Assembly (NCBI RefSeq): GCF_014212135.1
Contig: NZ_JACJVQ010000013.1
Location: 266,656-330,655, forward strand
DNA: 64,000 bases
Reading direction: 5' to 3'
Source: Cohnella thailandensis
Lineage (GTDB): Bacteria > Bacillota > Bacilli > Paenibacillales > Paenibacillaceae
The position numbers and the translations under genes are program-made. The notes beneath the pieces are model-generated. The model had not been told where the DNA came from. It searched no databases and saw only the letters and a program-made list of their open reading frames with translations. Numbering within the stretch: position 1 is the stretch's first letter; each line of letters begins with the position of its first letter. Below are positions 54,336-64,000 of the stretch, piece by piece.

Positions 54336-54517
54336 TAACGGAACTGAGAGCCGTTATTGCGCCTAAAATACGCGTTTTCAAATTCTAACGGAACTGAGAG
54401 CCGTTATTCCGAGAAATTACCCCTAAACTAGCCTATTGGATCAAAATAAGGCCCCCCATTTCCGTTAGATTATAAAATAGCCGTTTCGCCCCCTAATAAC
54501 GTCCGTTAGTTCCGTTA
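54336..54517. repeat. Cluster of short intergenic inverted-repeat units
   Basis: Two identical direct copies of a 23-bp unit (54336-54358 and 54386-54408; core AACGGAACTGAGAGCCGTTA), 50 bp apart; each unit is itself an inverted repeat AACGG...CCGTT. Degenerate copies in reverse orientation lie at 54459-54490 and 54495-54517 (core AGTTCCGTTA). The region is AT-rich and non-coding. Confidence 0.75.
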
Positions 54518-54550
54518 AAACCGGTACGACGCAACAAATGGGGAACGCAT

Positions 54551-54589
54551 ATAAAAACAAAGGATCGACGGACCCCAGTCCGCCGACCC
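54551..54589 (-). terminator. Terminator after the zinc-ribbon gene
   Basis: Minus-strand arms GGTCGGCGGAC/GTCCGTCGATCC with internal mismatches, then TTTGTTTTTAT. It lies about 40 nt past the stop. Confidence 0.65.
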
Positions 54590-54630
54590 AACGTAACCAA
54601 TATCCTCCTAAAACCCAACCGAATGCCCGG

Positions 54631-55191
54631 TCAGTCCTGAGCCGGAGTGCCGCAGCTCGGGCAGAACTTCGCGCCCGGAGCGAGCTCCGCGCCGCAGTTG
54701 CTGCAGAACGCCGTTGCCGTCTCGGCTTCCGGTTCCGTATCGAGGTCCGGCGCGCCGACGGTTTCTTCCGCGTCCACGACCTCGGACTCCGCCGGGATGT
54801 TGTCTACGGGCACCGCAGGGACCGGCACCGGATCGAACTTGTGTCCGCACGACGGGCAGAACTTCGTGTCGTAGGAGACCGTGTTGCCGCAGACGCATTC
54901 CTTCTCGTTGCGAAGCTCGCGGATTCGATCCTCCAGCGCTTCGATATCCTTGCGGATGCCGCTGATCGCTTCGCACTCCGGAATGATCTGGCTCTCCGCC
55001 TGGGACAGGTCCTTGGCCAAATATGCGTTATATACAGCCTCGCCGATATGCGCGAATCGCTTGTCGATATCCTTGCGCTTGCCGGAGATCTGGGTGTGCA
55101 GCTTCGTGATCTCGACCGTCTGCTGCGCCTTCTCCGTGGCGGTCGATACGCCCTTGCTGACCGTCTCCGTAAACTTCTTCAGAAAACTCAT
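54631..55191 (-). CDS. Coiled-coil protein with two zinc ribbons
   Basis: A 186-residue cytosolic protein. Residues 1-25 are amphipathic helical (SFLKKFTETVSKGVSTATEK); a coiled coil spans about 26-95; a first zinc ribbon has CVCGN...CPSCGHKF (about 97-117); an acidic Pro/Val/Glu linker follows; a second ribbon, CSNCGAELAPGAKFCPSCGT, ends the chain. Family known only as zinc-ribbon proteins, function unknown. The ATG at 55191 is preferred over one two codons earlier because of SD spacing. Confidence 0.83.
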   Translation of the reverse strand: MSFLKKFTETVSKGVSTATEKAQQTVEITKLHTQISGKRKDIDKRFAHIGEAVYNAYLAKDLSQAESQIIPECEAISGIRKDIEALEDRIRELRNEKECVCGNTVSYDTKFCPSCGHKFDPVPVPAVPVDNIPAESEVVDAEETVGAPDLDTEPEAETATAFCSNCGAELAPGAKFCPSCGTPAQD

Positions 55192-55266
55192 CTTCATCCG
55201 CCTCCAATTCGTTACTATTATCCCATACGCAGCCGGCCCCGTCACGGTTCCGGAAGTCTCCATTGT

Positions 55267-56013
55267 TCAGGGATTCAAGGTTCTCGCGGGATCCTCCCGC
55301 TTCCCCGTCCTGCCGGATGAGACATACCTCAAGCTTATGATCGACAGGTATACGATAAGAATAAGCAGAGCGAACAAGATTGTAAAGATAAAGCCTCGAT
55401 AATTCAGCCCGTCCTTTACGCCTTCGATCAACCGGAACGGAGAGAACAGAACGTCCCAGCTGTTCAAGCGAATGACCCTTCCCAGGTATACTCCGAAGCC
55501 GCCGAGGACGGAGACGACGAGGATGAACAGCCAGCCCGCCGCCGCTCCCAGATAGCTTTTGACAAGCTCATGGAATTGGTACATCGATAAATACCCGAGC
55601 ATCAAGCCGCACCAGGAGAAAAGGAAGTACGTGATCAGGTCGAACCACAAGATCAACGAGCGCGAATCCCAACCAAGAGAATGCTCGATAAAGACATGAA
55701 TAAGGTCCGTGACCAGGTAGGGCGCGTTCGGATAGAACAGCATCCAAGCGATTCCGATCGCAACCAGCGAGGGAATCTTGACTTTCTCGCTCAGGACCTT
55801 ATTGGAGCCGATCAAGACGGCCGTCATGGAAGCGATCAACGGCAGCCAGGCCAGAAACAAGTTCCAGAGCAGGAACCCATGGCGGAATACCTCCGTTTGG
55901 TAGCCGCGAACGACGAGAAGAGCAACGCAGAGAACCGTCGTTCCGCATAAGGCGAAGAAGGCGGGGACGAACGGCGTGGAATCCGACTGGGCATAAGATC
56001 GTTTCAAGCTCAT
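55267..56013 (-). CDS. DUF1361 membrane protein
   Basis: A 248-residue protein with six to seven hydrophobic segments. The family signature is visible: LLWNLFLAWLPLIASM, then WMLFYPNAPYLVTDLIHV and LGRVIRLNSWDVLFSP. Function unknown. It is followed by the zinc-ribbon gene with a 75-nt gap. Confidence 0.88.
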   Translation of the reverse strand: MSLKRSYAQSDSTPFVPAFFALCGTTVLCVALLVVRGYQTEVFRHGFLLWNLFLAWLPLIASMTAVLIGSNKVLSEKVKIPSLVAIGIAWMLFYPNAPYLVTDLIHVFIEHSLGWDSRSLILWFDLITYFLFSWCGLMLGYLSMYQFHELVKSYLGAAAGWLFILVVSVLGGFGVYLGRVIRLNSWDVLFSPFRLIEGVKDGLNYRGFIFTILFALLILIVYLSIISLRYVSSGRTGKREDPARTLNP

Positions 56014-56184
56014 CTATTGTACCTCCTATTGATCCGGCTAGAATGGAACGATTTGATTTTCGTTGGCCTAACCTTCGATTCGTTTATCTCTTATTAAGTT
56101 CTTCGTCAATCGGGCTCCACCTTCTTATGCACGCTGATAGAATGAGAAGAAGCTAGATAACGATCACGAGGAGGTAGAGCGAAC

Positions 56185-57129
56185 TTGTCCCGATTCAAGC
56201 TATCCGTATTCACTGTTTCTACTCCGGAACTTACCCACGCGCAGACATGCGAAGCGGCCAAGGAGGCCGGCGTTGAAGGCATCGAGTGGAGATGCAAGGA
56301 GACGCCCGCAGCCGCCCTTAGCGAATCCCCTTCGTTCTGGGGCAACAACCGCTCGACCCTTGCGCCGTCCGCAACCGCGGAAGAGTTGACTTCCGTTCGG
56401 GAGTCGATCGCGAAGAACGGCCTTCGATCCATCGCGCTCGTGCCGTATCTGACTTGCGGTGACCTCGAAGGGACGGAAGCGCTGTTCCGGCTGGCGAAGT
56501 CCATCGGGGCATCCATGATCCGGGTCGGAGTTCCGGGCTATCAACCCGAGATCGGACACGGCAAGCTGTTCGAGAGCGCCGTCCGCTACCTGGACAAGGT
56601 CGAAGGCATGGCCGGCGAGTTCGGAATCAAAGCCTTGATCGAGATTCATCACGGCACGATTCTCCCGAGCGCGTCCGCGGCCTATCGGCTCGCCTCGCGG
56701 TACTCCCCGGAACGCATCGGCGTCCTGCTCGATCCTGGCAACATGATCTATGAAGGCATGGAGAACTTCCGGATGGGGATGGAGATTCTCGGCCCTTATC
56801 TTGCTCACGTGCACGTGAAGAACGCGGGCTGGGAGCCGAAGAGGCTGCTTCCGGACGGAAGCGAGCACCCCAACGCCGCCAAGGCGTTCGGCGCGCCCGG
56901 ACCGGATGGCGACCCGCTCGCTCCGGTCGAATGGACGTGCGGCTGGCGCTCTATCGCCAGCGGAGCGGTCCCATGGAAGCAAATTCTGCGCGACCTGGAC
57001 GCGGTCGGCTATGACGGCTGGCTCGGCGTCGAGGACTTCAGCAATACCTACTCCTCGCCCGAAATGCTGCGCACCTTCGTTAAGCAGATTCGGACCTGGG
57101 AGGACGAGCTCGGCCTTAAGAGCTCGTAA
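56185..57129 (+). CDS. Sugar phosphate isomerase/epimerase (AP endonuclease 2-like TIM barrel)
   Basis: A 314-residue xylose-isomerase-like TIM barrel. Metal-site segments are IEIHHGTILPSASAA, LLDPGNMIYEG, HVHVKNAGWEP and GVEDFSNTYSS. Members convert inositol- or keto-sugar-type substrates; the exact one is unknown. The start is TTG with AGGAGG upstream, giving a protein that begins SRFKLSVFTVSTPE. Monocistronic: terminators or opposite genes on both sides. Confidence 0.85.
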   Translation: MSRFKLSVFTVSTPELTHAQTCEAAKEAGVEGIEWRCKETPAAALSESPSFWGNNRSTLAPSATAEELTSVRESIAKNGLRSIALVPYLTCGDLEGTEALFRLAKSIGASMIRVGVPGYQPEIGHGKLFESAVRYLDKVEGMAGEFGIKALIEIHHGTILPSASAAYRLASRYSPERIGVLLDPGNMIYEGMENFRMGMEILGPYLAHVHVKNAGWEPKRLLPDGSEHPNAAKAFGAPGPDGDPLAPVEWTCGWRSIASGAVPWKQILRDLDAVGYDGWLGVEDFSNTYSSPEMLRTFVKQIRTWEDELGLKSS

Positions 57130-57134
57130 CGCAA

Positions 57135-57175
57135 GAACCGGCCGGGCGCCAATCGCGCCGGCCGGTTCTTCGTTT
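57135..57175. terminator. Hairpin between the isomerase gene and the glycogen operon
   Basis: Stem AACCGGCCGG-GC/GC-CCGGCCGGTT (57136-57168), followed on the plus side by CTTCGTTTCT. The minus side reads CTTGCGTT. The genes converge here, so it may serve both, with the plus side stronger. Confidence 0.65.
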
Positions 57176-57196
57176 CTCCCGAGGGTATTTCCGAGC

Positions 57197-59200
57197 TTAA
57201 GAGATGGCGCCTTTACGCTCCCAATCCAGCGAAGACGCCGTGGATACGAGCTGCTCCCGTTTGCGCAAGTACTTGCAAACCGAGCTGATATAGGTGGCGT
57301 GGGACCAAGTGAGCGGCGCGACGGACAGCGGGGTGCCGTCGAGCGGGTGCAGCTGCTCGGGAAGATTGCCTCCCTGCAGCGTTCCCCCGCACACCTTCTC
57401 CAGCGTCGCCCGGGGAGCTTCGAGATCCTCCAGCCTCTTCGCCGTCTCGATCTGGAAGTTAGCCACCCAGAGCGTGCAGATGATCCACGGATTGCCGGGA
57501 ACGTGCTCCACGTCGTCGCTCTGCTGGAAGTAATAATCGTCCGTATACCTCGCGATGCCTCCGATGTCCGTCTGAATGGCGAGCCCCGAAGCGATGGCGT
57601 TCATCGTCTTGGCGACGCGCTCGTCATCGGCTGGAAGCACCCCGAATTCGAAGAGGCCGAACAAGCTGCTCTCCAGCGTCATATCCTTGACCCAGACGCC
57701 GTCCCGCTGCACCAGCCCTCGGGCGAAACGCCCCTTCTCCTCGTCCCACAGATGGGTGATCATCCCCATCTTCATCCGTTCCGCCACGTTCCGATAACGG
57801 TCGCTCCGTTCGTAGTCGCCGAACAAGTCCGCGAAGTACGCGGCGGCCATCAGCCCGCCGTAGACCGATGCCGTCGTATACGTCCAGATGCCGTAGCGCT
57901 CCTCCCACAGGTCGTAGCTCGGAAGCGGCAGCCCGAGCGACGGCTCGATGAAGTCGCACAGGAAGGACGCCGCCTTGCGCACCAGCGTCGGATACAGCGC
58001 CTGGGACAGCTCGATCTCCCCTTGCCGCTCGTAATCCTTCCACAAGGCGAACAAGACGAGAGCCGTCTCGTCCTCTTGGATCGGCAGCCGCGGACTGCCC
58101 TGAACCACGTACGGGTGCCAGCTCGAGCCGACCGTTCCGTCCGGATTGTACTTGTGATACAGATAGCCTTCCGGCGATAGGGCGCGGTTGCAGAAATCGA
58201 AGAACGGAGCGATCGTGCCGTGGTAGCCCGCCAGGCTCATCGCGTCGGCGATCAACGCGCCGTCCCGCGGCCACATGTAGCTGTAATGGTCGCGATTGTA
58301 TTGGAGAATGTCGGTATCGTTCGCGGCCAGGATCGCCCCTCTCTCGTCGATCTGGGTCCGCACGATGAGGAGACTGTGCTTGAACAAGCGAACGACGGAT
58401 GGCGGCAGATCCCCGAAGTCATCGCCCACCTTGGACAGCCAATTGTTCCAATAAATGACGATGCGGCTGAGCAGCTTCTCCGGATGGCTCTCCTGCACGT
58501 ATTGGTCGAGACGCTTCACTTCCTCCAGGTCGCTGCCGACCGACATCCAATAATAGAAGGTGCTCTCGCTGCCTCCCGGCACGTCCGCCCGGAAGCTGAT
58601 CGTGCTGTCCACCGAGCCTTGCGCGATGGCGTTGCCCATCAATTCCCCGTCCTCCGCGTCCCGCCACGTGCCTTCGGCCGATTGGAATCGTTTGATCCCC
58701 GTGGAGAATTGGAAGATTCCGCCGCCTTGGGAGCGGCCGTTGAACATGAAATAGGAAGAGCGCTTGTAGTGGAAAAGCGTCCGGTTCGCCGGATAATAGG
58801 CCGCCGTATCGCCAACCTCGTTGCCGTCGATCATCAGGTCGTGGTGGTAGAACACCCGGACTTCTTTGGCCTCCGCCGTCAGGTTGCGGACGACCACCCT
58901 CTTGATATAGATGCATTCCCGTTGGTGGATGCCGTCGTTGATGTGCAGCTCCAGCCCAAGTCCCTCGTGCCTTGCCGTCACGTTCGTCACGAGCGAATTG
59001 TCGATGTAGCCCAGCTCGATCTTCCAGCCCGCATCGTCGAGCCAGACGAACTTGCCGTTGCACCAAACCCCGAACCGGCATGTCTGGCCTCCGATATGAT
59101 TAAGCTGGCCTACAAAGGGGAAATACAAATCCCTCATGTATCCGTTTCTGTCCAGATTGATCAACATTTTCCCGTTCCCGATAACCAGATGGCGTGCCAT
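57197..59200 (-). CDS. Glycoside hydrolase family 15 (glucoamylase-like)
   Basis: A 667-residue protein: an N-terminal beta-sandwich (about 1-260; opens RHLVIGNGKMLINLDRNGYM) and an (alpha/alpha)6 barrel with YMWPRDGALIADAMS, LPSYDLWEERYGIWTYT (general acid Glu) and QTDIGGIARYTDDYY. No signal peptide, so it is cytosolic and probably releases glucose from glycogen or malto-oligosaccharides. It is the last gene of the glg operon, where many Bacillus strains have glgP. Confidence 0.9.
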   Translation of the reverse strand: MARHLVIGNGKMLINLDRNGYMRDLYFPFVGQLNHIGGQTCRFGVWCNGKFVWLDDAGWKIELGYIDNSLVTNVTARHEGLGLELHINDGIHQRECIYIKRVVVRNLTAEAKEVRVFYHHDLMIDGNEVGDTAAYYPANRTLFHYKRSSYFMFNGRSQGGGIFQFSTGIKRFQSAEGTWRDAEDGELMGNAIAQGSVDSTISFRADVPGGSESTFYYWMSVGSDLEEVKRLDQYVQESHPEKLLSRIVIYWNNWLSKVGDDFGDLPPSVVRLFKHSLLIVRTQIDERGAILAANDTDILQYNRDHYSYMWPRDGALIADAMSLAGYHGTIAPFFDFCNRALSPEGYLYHKYNPDGTVGSSWHPYVVQGSPRLPIQEDETALVLFALWKDYERQGEIELSQALYPTLVRKAASFLCDFIEPSLGLPLPSYDLWEERYGIWTYTTASVYGGLMAAAYFADLFGDYERSDRYRNVAERMKMGMITHLWDEEKGRFARGLVQRDGVWVKDMTLESSLFGLFEFGVLPADDERVAKTMNAIASGLAIQTDIGGIARYTDDYYFQQSDDVEHVPGNPWIICTLWVANFQIETAKRLEDLEAPRATLEKVCGGTLQGGNLPEQLHPLDGTPLSVAPLTWSHATYISSVCKYLRKREQLVSTASSLDWERKGAIS

Positions 59201-59217
59201 GTCGTAAGACCCCTTCC

Positions 59218-60654
59218 TTAGTTAGCAAGTTCGCGATAGAGTCGGTTGTATTCCTTGGCCGAACGTTCCCAGCCGTAATCCTTCTTCGCGCCGTTCGCGA
59301 CGATCTTCTCCCACTCCTCGGGACGCCGGTAGAACGACAGCGCGCGCCGCACCGTATAGATCAAGTCGTGCGCCGAAGCCGGGCCGAAGCTGAAGCCGTT
59401 GCCCGTTCCGGCAAATTCATTATATGCCTCGATCGTATCCCGGAGCCCGCCGGTTTCCCGGACGATAGGGACGGTACGGTAGCGCAGGGAGATTAATTGG
59501 CTGAGCCCGCAAGGCTCGAACCGCGAAGGCATCAGGAACATGTCCGAGCCCGCGTAGATCCTTCTCGCGAAGCCTTCGTTGAAGCCGAACCAGACGTACA
59601 GACGGCCCGGATACCGGTCGATGGCCCGGCGGAACAGCTGCTCGAATTTGGGATCCCCCGACCCGAGAATGACGAGCGCCAGGTCTTCTTCCATCAAGGC
59701 GGGCAGCGCCTCCGCGATCAGATCGAAGCCTTTCTGGTCGACCATGCGGGACACGATTCCGATAAGCGGCCGATCCGCGTTCTCCTCGAAGCCGATCTCC
59801 CGCTGCAGGGCCAGCTTGTTTTGCCGCTTCTTCGCAAGAGAATGGCGATAGTGCGTCTTGACGTTCGGATCGGTCATCGGGTCGTAGCTCTCGGTATCGA
59901 TCCCGTTCACGATGCCCCATAAATCCCACGACCTCATTCGCAGCACTCCGTCCAGCTTTTCCCCGTATTCCCAGGTCTGAATCTCGCGCGCGTACGTCGG
60001 GCTGACCGTCGTCAGCTTATCCGCGTATCGCAGGCCCGCTTTCATGCAGTTGCCGTCGCCGTAGAACTCGATTCCGTCCTCGGTGAACAAATCGTCGCCG
60101 GCCGATAGCACGTCCTTCAGCTTCTCGCGGGAGAACACGCCTTGGTATTGCAGGTTGTGAATCGTAAAAACCGTGCGAATGTGCCGAAGCGCCGGATAAT
60201 GGGAATACCGGGTGCGAAGCAGCATCGGAATGAGACCCGTCTGCCAATCGTGGCAATGCAGGATGTCGGGAAGCTTGTCCTTCGCCGAACGCGCGAGCAC
60301 CTCCAGGACGGCGAAGTTGAAGAAGGCGTAACGCTCGATCTCCTCTTCGCCGTATCCGTACAGATAATGCCGGTGGAAAAAGTACTCGTTGTCGATCAAC
60401 AGGAACCTCACCCCGTCCAGGGTCACCTCGAACAAGCCGCAGTATTGAAGCCGCCAGCCGAGCGAGACGTTAAAATGCTCCAGGAACGTCGCTTGGTCCG
60501 CGATCTCCTTCGGGATCGCTCCGTACTTGGGCAGCAGCACCGTCACTTCCGCTCCCAGCTTGCCTAACGCCTTGGGAAGCGCTCCGACGACGTCCGCAAG
60601 GCCTCCCGATTTAACGAGAGGCACCGCTTCGGACGCCGCGAACCAGACTTTCAT
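59218..60654 (-). CDS. glgA: Glycogen synthase (ADP-glucose)
   Basis: GT5 enzyme (478 aa) extending alpha-1,4-glucan from ADP-glucose. KSGGLADV at residues 15-22 binds the nucleotide sugar; LHCHDWQTGLIP, SPTYAREIQT, GIVSRMVDQKG and the C-terminal PSRFEPCGLSQL (catalytic EX7E region) are in place. 16 nt after glgD. Confidence 0.96.
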   Translation of the reverse strand: MKVWFAASEAVPLVKSGGLADVVGALPKALGKLGAEVTVLLPKYGAIPKEIADQATFLEHFNVSLGWRLQYCGLFEVTLDGVRFLLIDNEYFFHRHYLYGYGEEEIERYAFFNFAVLEVLARSAKDKLPDILHCHDWQTGLIPMLLRTRYSHYPALRHIRTVFTIHNLQYQGVFSREKLKDVLSAGDDLFTEDGIEFYGDGNCMKAGLRYADKLTTVSPTYAREIQTWEYGEKLDGVLRMRSWDLWGIVNGIDTESYDPMTDPNVKTHYRHSLAKKRQNKLALQREIGFEENADRPLIGIVSRMVDQKGFDLIAEALPALMEEDLALVILGSGDPKFEQLFRRAIDRYPGRLYVWFGFNEGFARRIYAGSDMFLMPSRFEPCGLSQLISLRYRTVPIVRETGGLRDTIEAYNEFAGTGNGFSFGPASAHDLIYTVRRALSFYRRPEEWEKIVANGAKKDYGWERSAKEYNRLYRELAN

Positions 60655-60670
60655 GGAATTCCCCCTTGAA

Positions 60671-61783
60671 TTAAATAACGTTGCGTTTCAAGGCCAGAAA
60701 CGGCATCTCCGACGTTCCTTTCAGCTGCTGCAGAGGGCGAATCTCCACTTCCTTGTCGAGAATGCAATTCTCCAGGGATCCGTTCTCCCCGATGACGCCG
60801 TTCTGCATCACGATGCTGTTGCGGACGACCGCGCCCCTGCGAACCTTCACCCCGCGGAACAGGATGCTGTTCTCGACCGTTCCTTCGATCTCGCAGCCGT
60901 TCGCCACCAGCGAATGGATGGCGTTCGAGCCGGAGCGGTAACGGCTCGGCGGCTCATCCTTGACCTTCGTATAGATCGGACCCGGACGGAAGAACAGCTC
61001 GTTCCAGACGTCCGGATTCAGCAGCTCCATGTTGTGGCGATAGTAGGCCGGAATCGTGTTGACGACCCCAAGGTAACCGTCGTGCAGATAGGCGTTCACC
61101 TTCAGCTCGGTCAGCCTCGGAAGAATCGCATGCCGGACGAGATGATCCTTCCCCTGCGCCAGCGAGGTCGCGACCAGGTCGATGAGAAGATCCTTGCGCA
61201 TGACGTACATCTCCATCGAAACGAGGTCGCTGGTCAGCCGTCCGAAATGATCCTGCATCTCCACGACTCGGCCGCTTGCGTCTAGCTTCACCTTGCGGGT
61301 CAACCCCGTCTGCGCGTGCGGCCATTTTTTGCACACGACCGTGATATCCGCATCGCGCTCCCGGTGCTGCTCCAGAATCGCCGCGAAATCCACGTTGCAG
61401 GCCATGTGGCTGCGGGCGATGACGACGTATTCCAGCGAGCTGCGCGCGAAGTAGTCGCGATTGCGGTAGAACTGGTAGAGATCGCCCTTGCCGAAGTCGG
61501 TCATGTCCTCCATGGCGGGAGGCAGCACGAACAGCCCGCTCTGCTTGCGATGAAGATCCCAGTTGCCGCCCGAGCCCAGATGATCCATCAAGGAGCGGAA
61601 TTTCGTATGGGCGAAGACGGCCACCCGGGGCACCCCGGAATTGACCATCGAAGAGAGAACGAAGTCGATCAGCCGGTAACGGCCGGCGAACGGAACCGTC
61701 GCCAGGCAGCGGTTCGCCGTCAAGGAGCCCATCTCCTCCGTCTCGTGAATCAGGTTGATGACGCCCATCATCGGGAGCTTCAT
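60671..61783 (-). CDS. glgD: Glucose-1-phosphate adenylyltransferase regulatory subunit GlgD
   Basis: A 370-residue paralog of GlgC with nucleotidyltransferase fold. It begins [20 protein letters not shown] in place of the catalytic GGxGxRL loop of GlgC, and has [19 protein letters not shown], then a C-terminal left-handed beta helix ([20 protein letters not shown]). In Firmicutes GlgD pairs with GlgC and modulates it. The start overlaps the glgC stop by 4 nt. Confidence 0.94.
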   Translation of the reverse strand: MKLPMMGVINLIHETEEMGSLTANRCLATVPFAGRYRLIDFVLSSMVNSGVPRVAVFAHTKFRSLMDHLGSGGNWDLHRKQSGLFVLPPAMEDMTDFGKGDLYQFYRNRDYFARSSLEYVVIARSHMACNVDFAAILEQHRERDADITVVCKKWPHAQTGLTRKVKLDASGRVVEMQDHFGRLTSDLVSMEMYVMRKDLLIDLVATSLAQGKDHLVRHAILPRLTELKVNAYLHDGYLGVVNTIPAYYRHNMELLNPDVWNELFFRPGPIYTKVKDEPPSRYRSGSNAIHSLVANGCEIEGTVENSILFRGVKVRRGAVVRNSIVMQNGVIGENGSLENCILDKEVEIRPLQQLKGTSEMPFLALKRNVI

Positions 61784-62946
61784 ATCGGATTCGCCTCCTC
61801 TAGCGGCTTCTCGGCATTCACGACGGCTCCGCTTCCGACCACGGCGATCTCTTCGGAATCGACGCTGCCCACCTGGCAGCCTTCGCCGACGACGGCCCCT
61901 TCCCCGACGATCGCGCGGATCACCTTCGCCCCCCGCCCGACGATCGCGTTCGGCATGATGACGGAGTCCTCGACCACGCTTCCTTCTCCGATTTTGACGC
62001 CGTGGAACAAGACGGACCGGTTCACCGAGCCTTCCACGACGCTTCCTTCGTTGATCATCGAGCTTAGAACGGTCGCTTCCGGGGACAAGTACTGCGCCGG
62101 TCGGTTCGGGTTCACCGAATAAATGCGCCAGTCCCGGTCGTACAGGTCCAGCGACGGCTCATCCTCCAGCAGATCCATGTTGGCCTCCCACAGGCTCTCG
62201 ATCGTCCCGACGTCCTTCCAATACCCTTCGAATCGATAGGAATGCAGCCTCGATTGATCCGCGAGCAGCTTCGGAATGATGTCCTTGCCGAAATCGTGGG
62301 ACGAATGCGAATCCGCCTCATCCTGAATAAGAGACTCTCTCAACACTTTCCACGAGAAAATATAGACGCCCATCGATGCTAGATTGCTCTTCGGCTGCTT
62401 CGGCTTCTCGGCGAATTCGACGACTCTGCCTTCCTCGTCGACGCTCAGGATGCCGAAGCGGCTCGCATCCGCCCAAGGGACCGTAATGACCGCGATCGTC
62501 GCGTCCGCGCAGGTTTTTTTGTGCTGCTCCAGCATGAGTCCGTAATCCATCTTGTAGATATGGTCGCCCGAAATGATCAAGACGTACTCCGGTTCGTATC
62601 TCTCTATGAAACCGATATTCTGATAAATGGCGTTCGCCGTTCCTTTATACCAGACGCCGCCCTTCTGGCGAACGTAAGGGGGAAGGACGTGCATGCCCCC
62701 CTCGCGGCGATCGAGCCCCCACGGACTTCCGATTCCGAGATAGCGATTCAAGACGAGCGGCTGGTACTGGGTCAGCACCCCCACGGTCTCGATGCCGGAA
62801 TTGACGCAATTGCTAAGGGTAAAGTCGATAATGCGGTATTTGCCTCCGAAATGCACGGCCGGTTTGGCCAAATCTTTCGTGAGCACGCCCAGTCGACGTC
62901 CTTCCCCTCCGGCTAGAAGCATGGCGATGCATTCATTGCGGCTCAT
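61780..62946 (-). CDS. glgC: Glucose-1-phosphate adenylyltransferase GlgC
   Basis: Makes ADP-glucose from ATP and glucose 1-phosphate, the committed step to glycogen. The 388-residue protein has the catalytic loop [20 protein letters not shown] (residues 8-27), [30 protein letters not shown] and a C-terminal left-handed beta helix. The ATG at 62946 has AGAGGAG upstream; a start 42 nt earlier in the same frame is not supported. Confidence 0.95.
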   Translation of the reverse strand: MSRNECIAMLLAGGEGRRLGVLTKDLAKPAVHFGGKYRIIDFTLSNCVNSGIETVGVLTQYQPLVLNRYLGIGSPWGLDRREGGMHVLPPYVRQKGGVWYKGTANAIYQNIGFIERYEPEYVLIISGDHIYKMDYGLMLEQHKKTCADATIAVITVPWADASRFGILSVDEEGRVVEFAEKPKQPKSNLASMGVYIFSWKVLRESLIQDEADSHSSHDFGKDIIPKLLADQSRLHSYRFEGYWKDVGTIESLWEANMDLLEDEPSLDLYDRDWRIYSVNPNRPAQYLSPEATVLSSMINEGSVVEGSVNRSVLFHGVKIGEGSVVEDSVIMPNAIVGRGAKVIRAIVGEGAVVGEGCQVGSVDSEEIAVVGSGAVVNAEKPLEEANPI

Positions 62947-62994
62947 AGGCACAACTCCTCTCTGTTCGATGGCTCCTTGCCTGCTCACGGGCTG

Positions 62995-64000
62995 TTACTC
63001 TGCCGCGATTCGATCCGGCTCAAGCAATAGGAATGACAACGAAGGCAATGGAAGCTCTATGCTGAACGGCTGCCCGTGCGAAGCCTTGCGAGTTGCCCTG
63101 ATCCTTCTAGGCATTCGGGTTCCCGATCCTCCGTAGCTGGCGACATCGCTGTTCATGATGATTCGGTAGGTAGTACCGGCAGGCACTCCGATCCGAAACG
63201 AAGGATGGGCTTGACGGGAAAAATTGCATACGACGATCAAATGATTTCTTGCGTCGAAGCCTCGGCGAATGAAGGCGAGCACGCTCTGTCCGGCATTGTC
63301 CGCGTCGATCCATTGGAAGCCCTCGTAGCCGTGATCCCTCTCCCACAAGGCTTTCTCTTCCAGATAGAGCGCGTTGAGATCGCGGGAATAGCGTTGCATG
63401 CCCGCGTGAAGGGGATAGTCCAACAGGAGCCAATCCAGCCCTTCCGCGTCTTTCCATTCGTCGTATTGGCCGAACTCGCCGCCCATGAAGAGCAGCTTCT
63501 TGCCGGGGTGCGTCATCCAGTATCCGTAGAAAAGTCGTAGGTTGGCGAATTTCTCTTCGTAGGTTCCGGGCATCTTGTTCAGCAGGGAGCGCTTGCCGTG
63601 AACCACTTCGTCGTGCGAGAGAGGAAGTACGTAGTTCTCTGAGAAGGCGTATAGCAGCGAGAAGGTAATCAGATGATGCTTGGCGGGCCGGTCGTTCGGA
63701 TCGGTCTCCATGTAGCGGAGCATATCGTTCATCCAGCCCATGTTCCACTTGTAGTTGAAGCCTAGGCCGCCCAGATAGGTCGGCGAGGTGACGGCCGGCC
63801 AAGCGGACGAATCTTCTGCGATCATCAGAGTATCCGGATGATAGCGGAACACCGTCTCGTTCAGCTTGCGGAGAAAATCGAGGGCTTCCAAGTGCTCCGT
63901 GCCCCCATGGCGGTTCAGCGTGTGCATCTCCGGCGGCTTGTCGAAGTTCAGGTCGATCATGCTGGCCACCGCGTCTACCCGGAGGCCGTCGATGTGGAAG
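62995..64000 (-). CDS. glgB: 1,4-alpha-glucan branching enzyme, 5' part outside the window
   Basis: GH13 enzyme that forms alpha-1,6 branches in glycogen. About 334 C-terminal residues are visible. Reading from the window edge: [14 protein letters not shown] with the nucleophile Asp, [13 protein letters not shown] with the acid/base Glu, [14 protein letters not shown] with the stabilising Asp, and [13 protein letters not shown]; then the C-terminal beta domain. The frame is open through the right edge, so half the protein lies outside. First visible gene of glgB-glgC-glgD-glgA-GH15. Confidence 0.95.
   Translation of the reverse strand, partial: FHIDGLRVDAVASMIDLNFDKPPEMHTLNRHGGTEHLEALDFLRKLNETVFRYHPDTLMIAEDSSAWPAVTSPTYLGGLGFNYKWNMGWMNDMLRYMETDPNDRPAKHHLITFSLLYAFSENYVLPLSHDEVVHGKRSLLNKMPGTYEEKFANLRLFYGYWMTHPGKKLLFMGGEFGQYDEWKDAEGLDWLLLDYPLHAGMQRYSRDLNALYLEEKALWERDHGYEGFQWIDADNAGQSVLAFIRRGFDARNHLIVVCNFSRQAHPSFRIGVPAGTTYRIIMNSDVASYGGSGTRMPRRIRATRKASHGQPFSIELPLPSLSFLLLEPDRIAAE

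Noticed and set aside
54336..54408. CRISPR-like spacing of two repeats
   Set aside because: Only two direct copies with one 27-bp gap, each an internal palindrome, with reversed relatives nearby and no cas genes.

Overview
The window is a 64 kb stretch of GC-rich chromosome from an endospore-forming Firmicute. It is most likely a member of the Paenibacillaceae (Paenibacillus/Cohnella type). The evidence is a complete spoIIIA operon, a gerP cluster, a spore photoproduct lyase, a T-box leader, strong Shine-Dalgarno sites with many TTG/GTG starts, and several secreted proteins with copper-amine-oxidase N-terminal (stalk) domains. No rRNA, tRNA, insertion sequence, prophage or CRISPR array was seen; almost everything is ordinary chromosomal content.

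Left part (1-28400, mostly minus strand): the conserved order known from Bacillus subtilis, read right to left as mntR, yqhO, yqhQ/yqhR, aroQ, a pepP-like gene, efp, yqhV, spoIIIAA-AH, accB, accC, yqhY, nusB, folD, xseA, xseB, ispA, dxs. Two departures stand out. An amaP gene and a DUF2273 gene sit between the Asp23-family gene (yqhY position) and nusB. A block at 16069-22230 sits between yqhV and efp and holds a phosphosulfolactate synthase, a DUF441 protein, two tandem propeller/stalk proteins and an aspartate kinase.

Middle part (28500-42800): spore photoproduct lyase, then a zinc uptake operon (znuA-znuC-znuB) followed by ccdA, with a good promoter and a Zur-like palindrome. Next come an MBL-fold hydrolase, a T-box-controlled metG whose enzyme has lost its zinc-knuckle cysteines, yidD, a YitT-family protein, a large secreted stalk protein, and a spore-coat locus. 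That locus has an Hsp20-like gene divergent from gerPA/F-PB-PC-PD-PE, with SigK-like promoters facing both ways, and a YjcZ-type peptide gene.

Right part (42800-64000): a PucR-type regulator; an L-fucose operon (fucI-fucA-kinase-fucU) under a divergent LacI-type repressor, with a perfect 16-bp operator just after the promoter; an SgrR-like regulator; a HAM1 nucleotide-cleaning enzyme coupled to a DMT transporter; a non-coding repeat region; a zinc-ribbon protein; a DUF1361 protein; a sugar-phosphate isomerase; and a glycogen operon (glgB-glgC-glgD-glgA-GH15) whose first gene runs off the window. No wholly new system is evident. The best leads are the membrane-anchor genes inside the acetyl-CoA carboxylase operon, the SigK-like promoter set, the tandem propeller/stalk proteins, the zinc-free MetRS near the zinc operon, and the intergenic repeat family.
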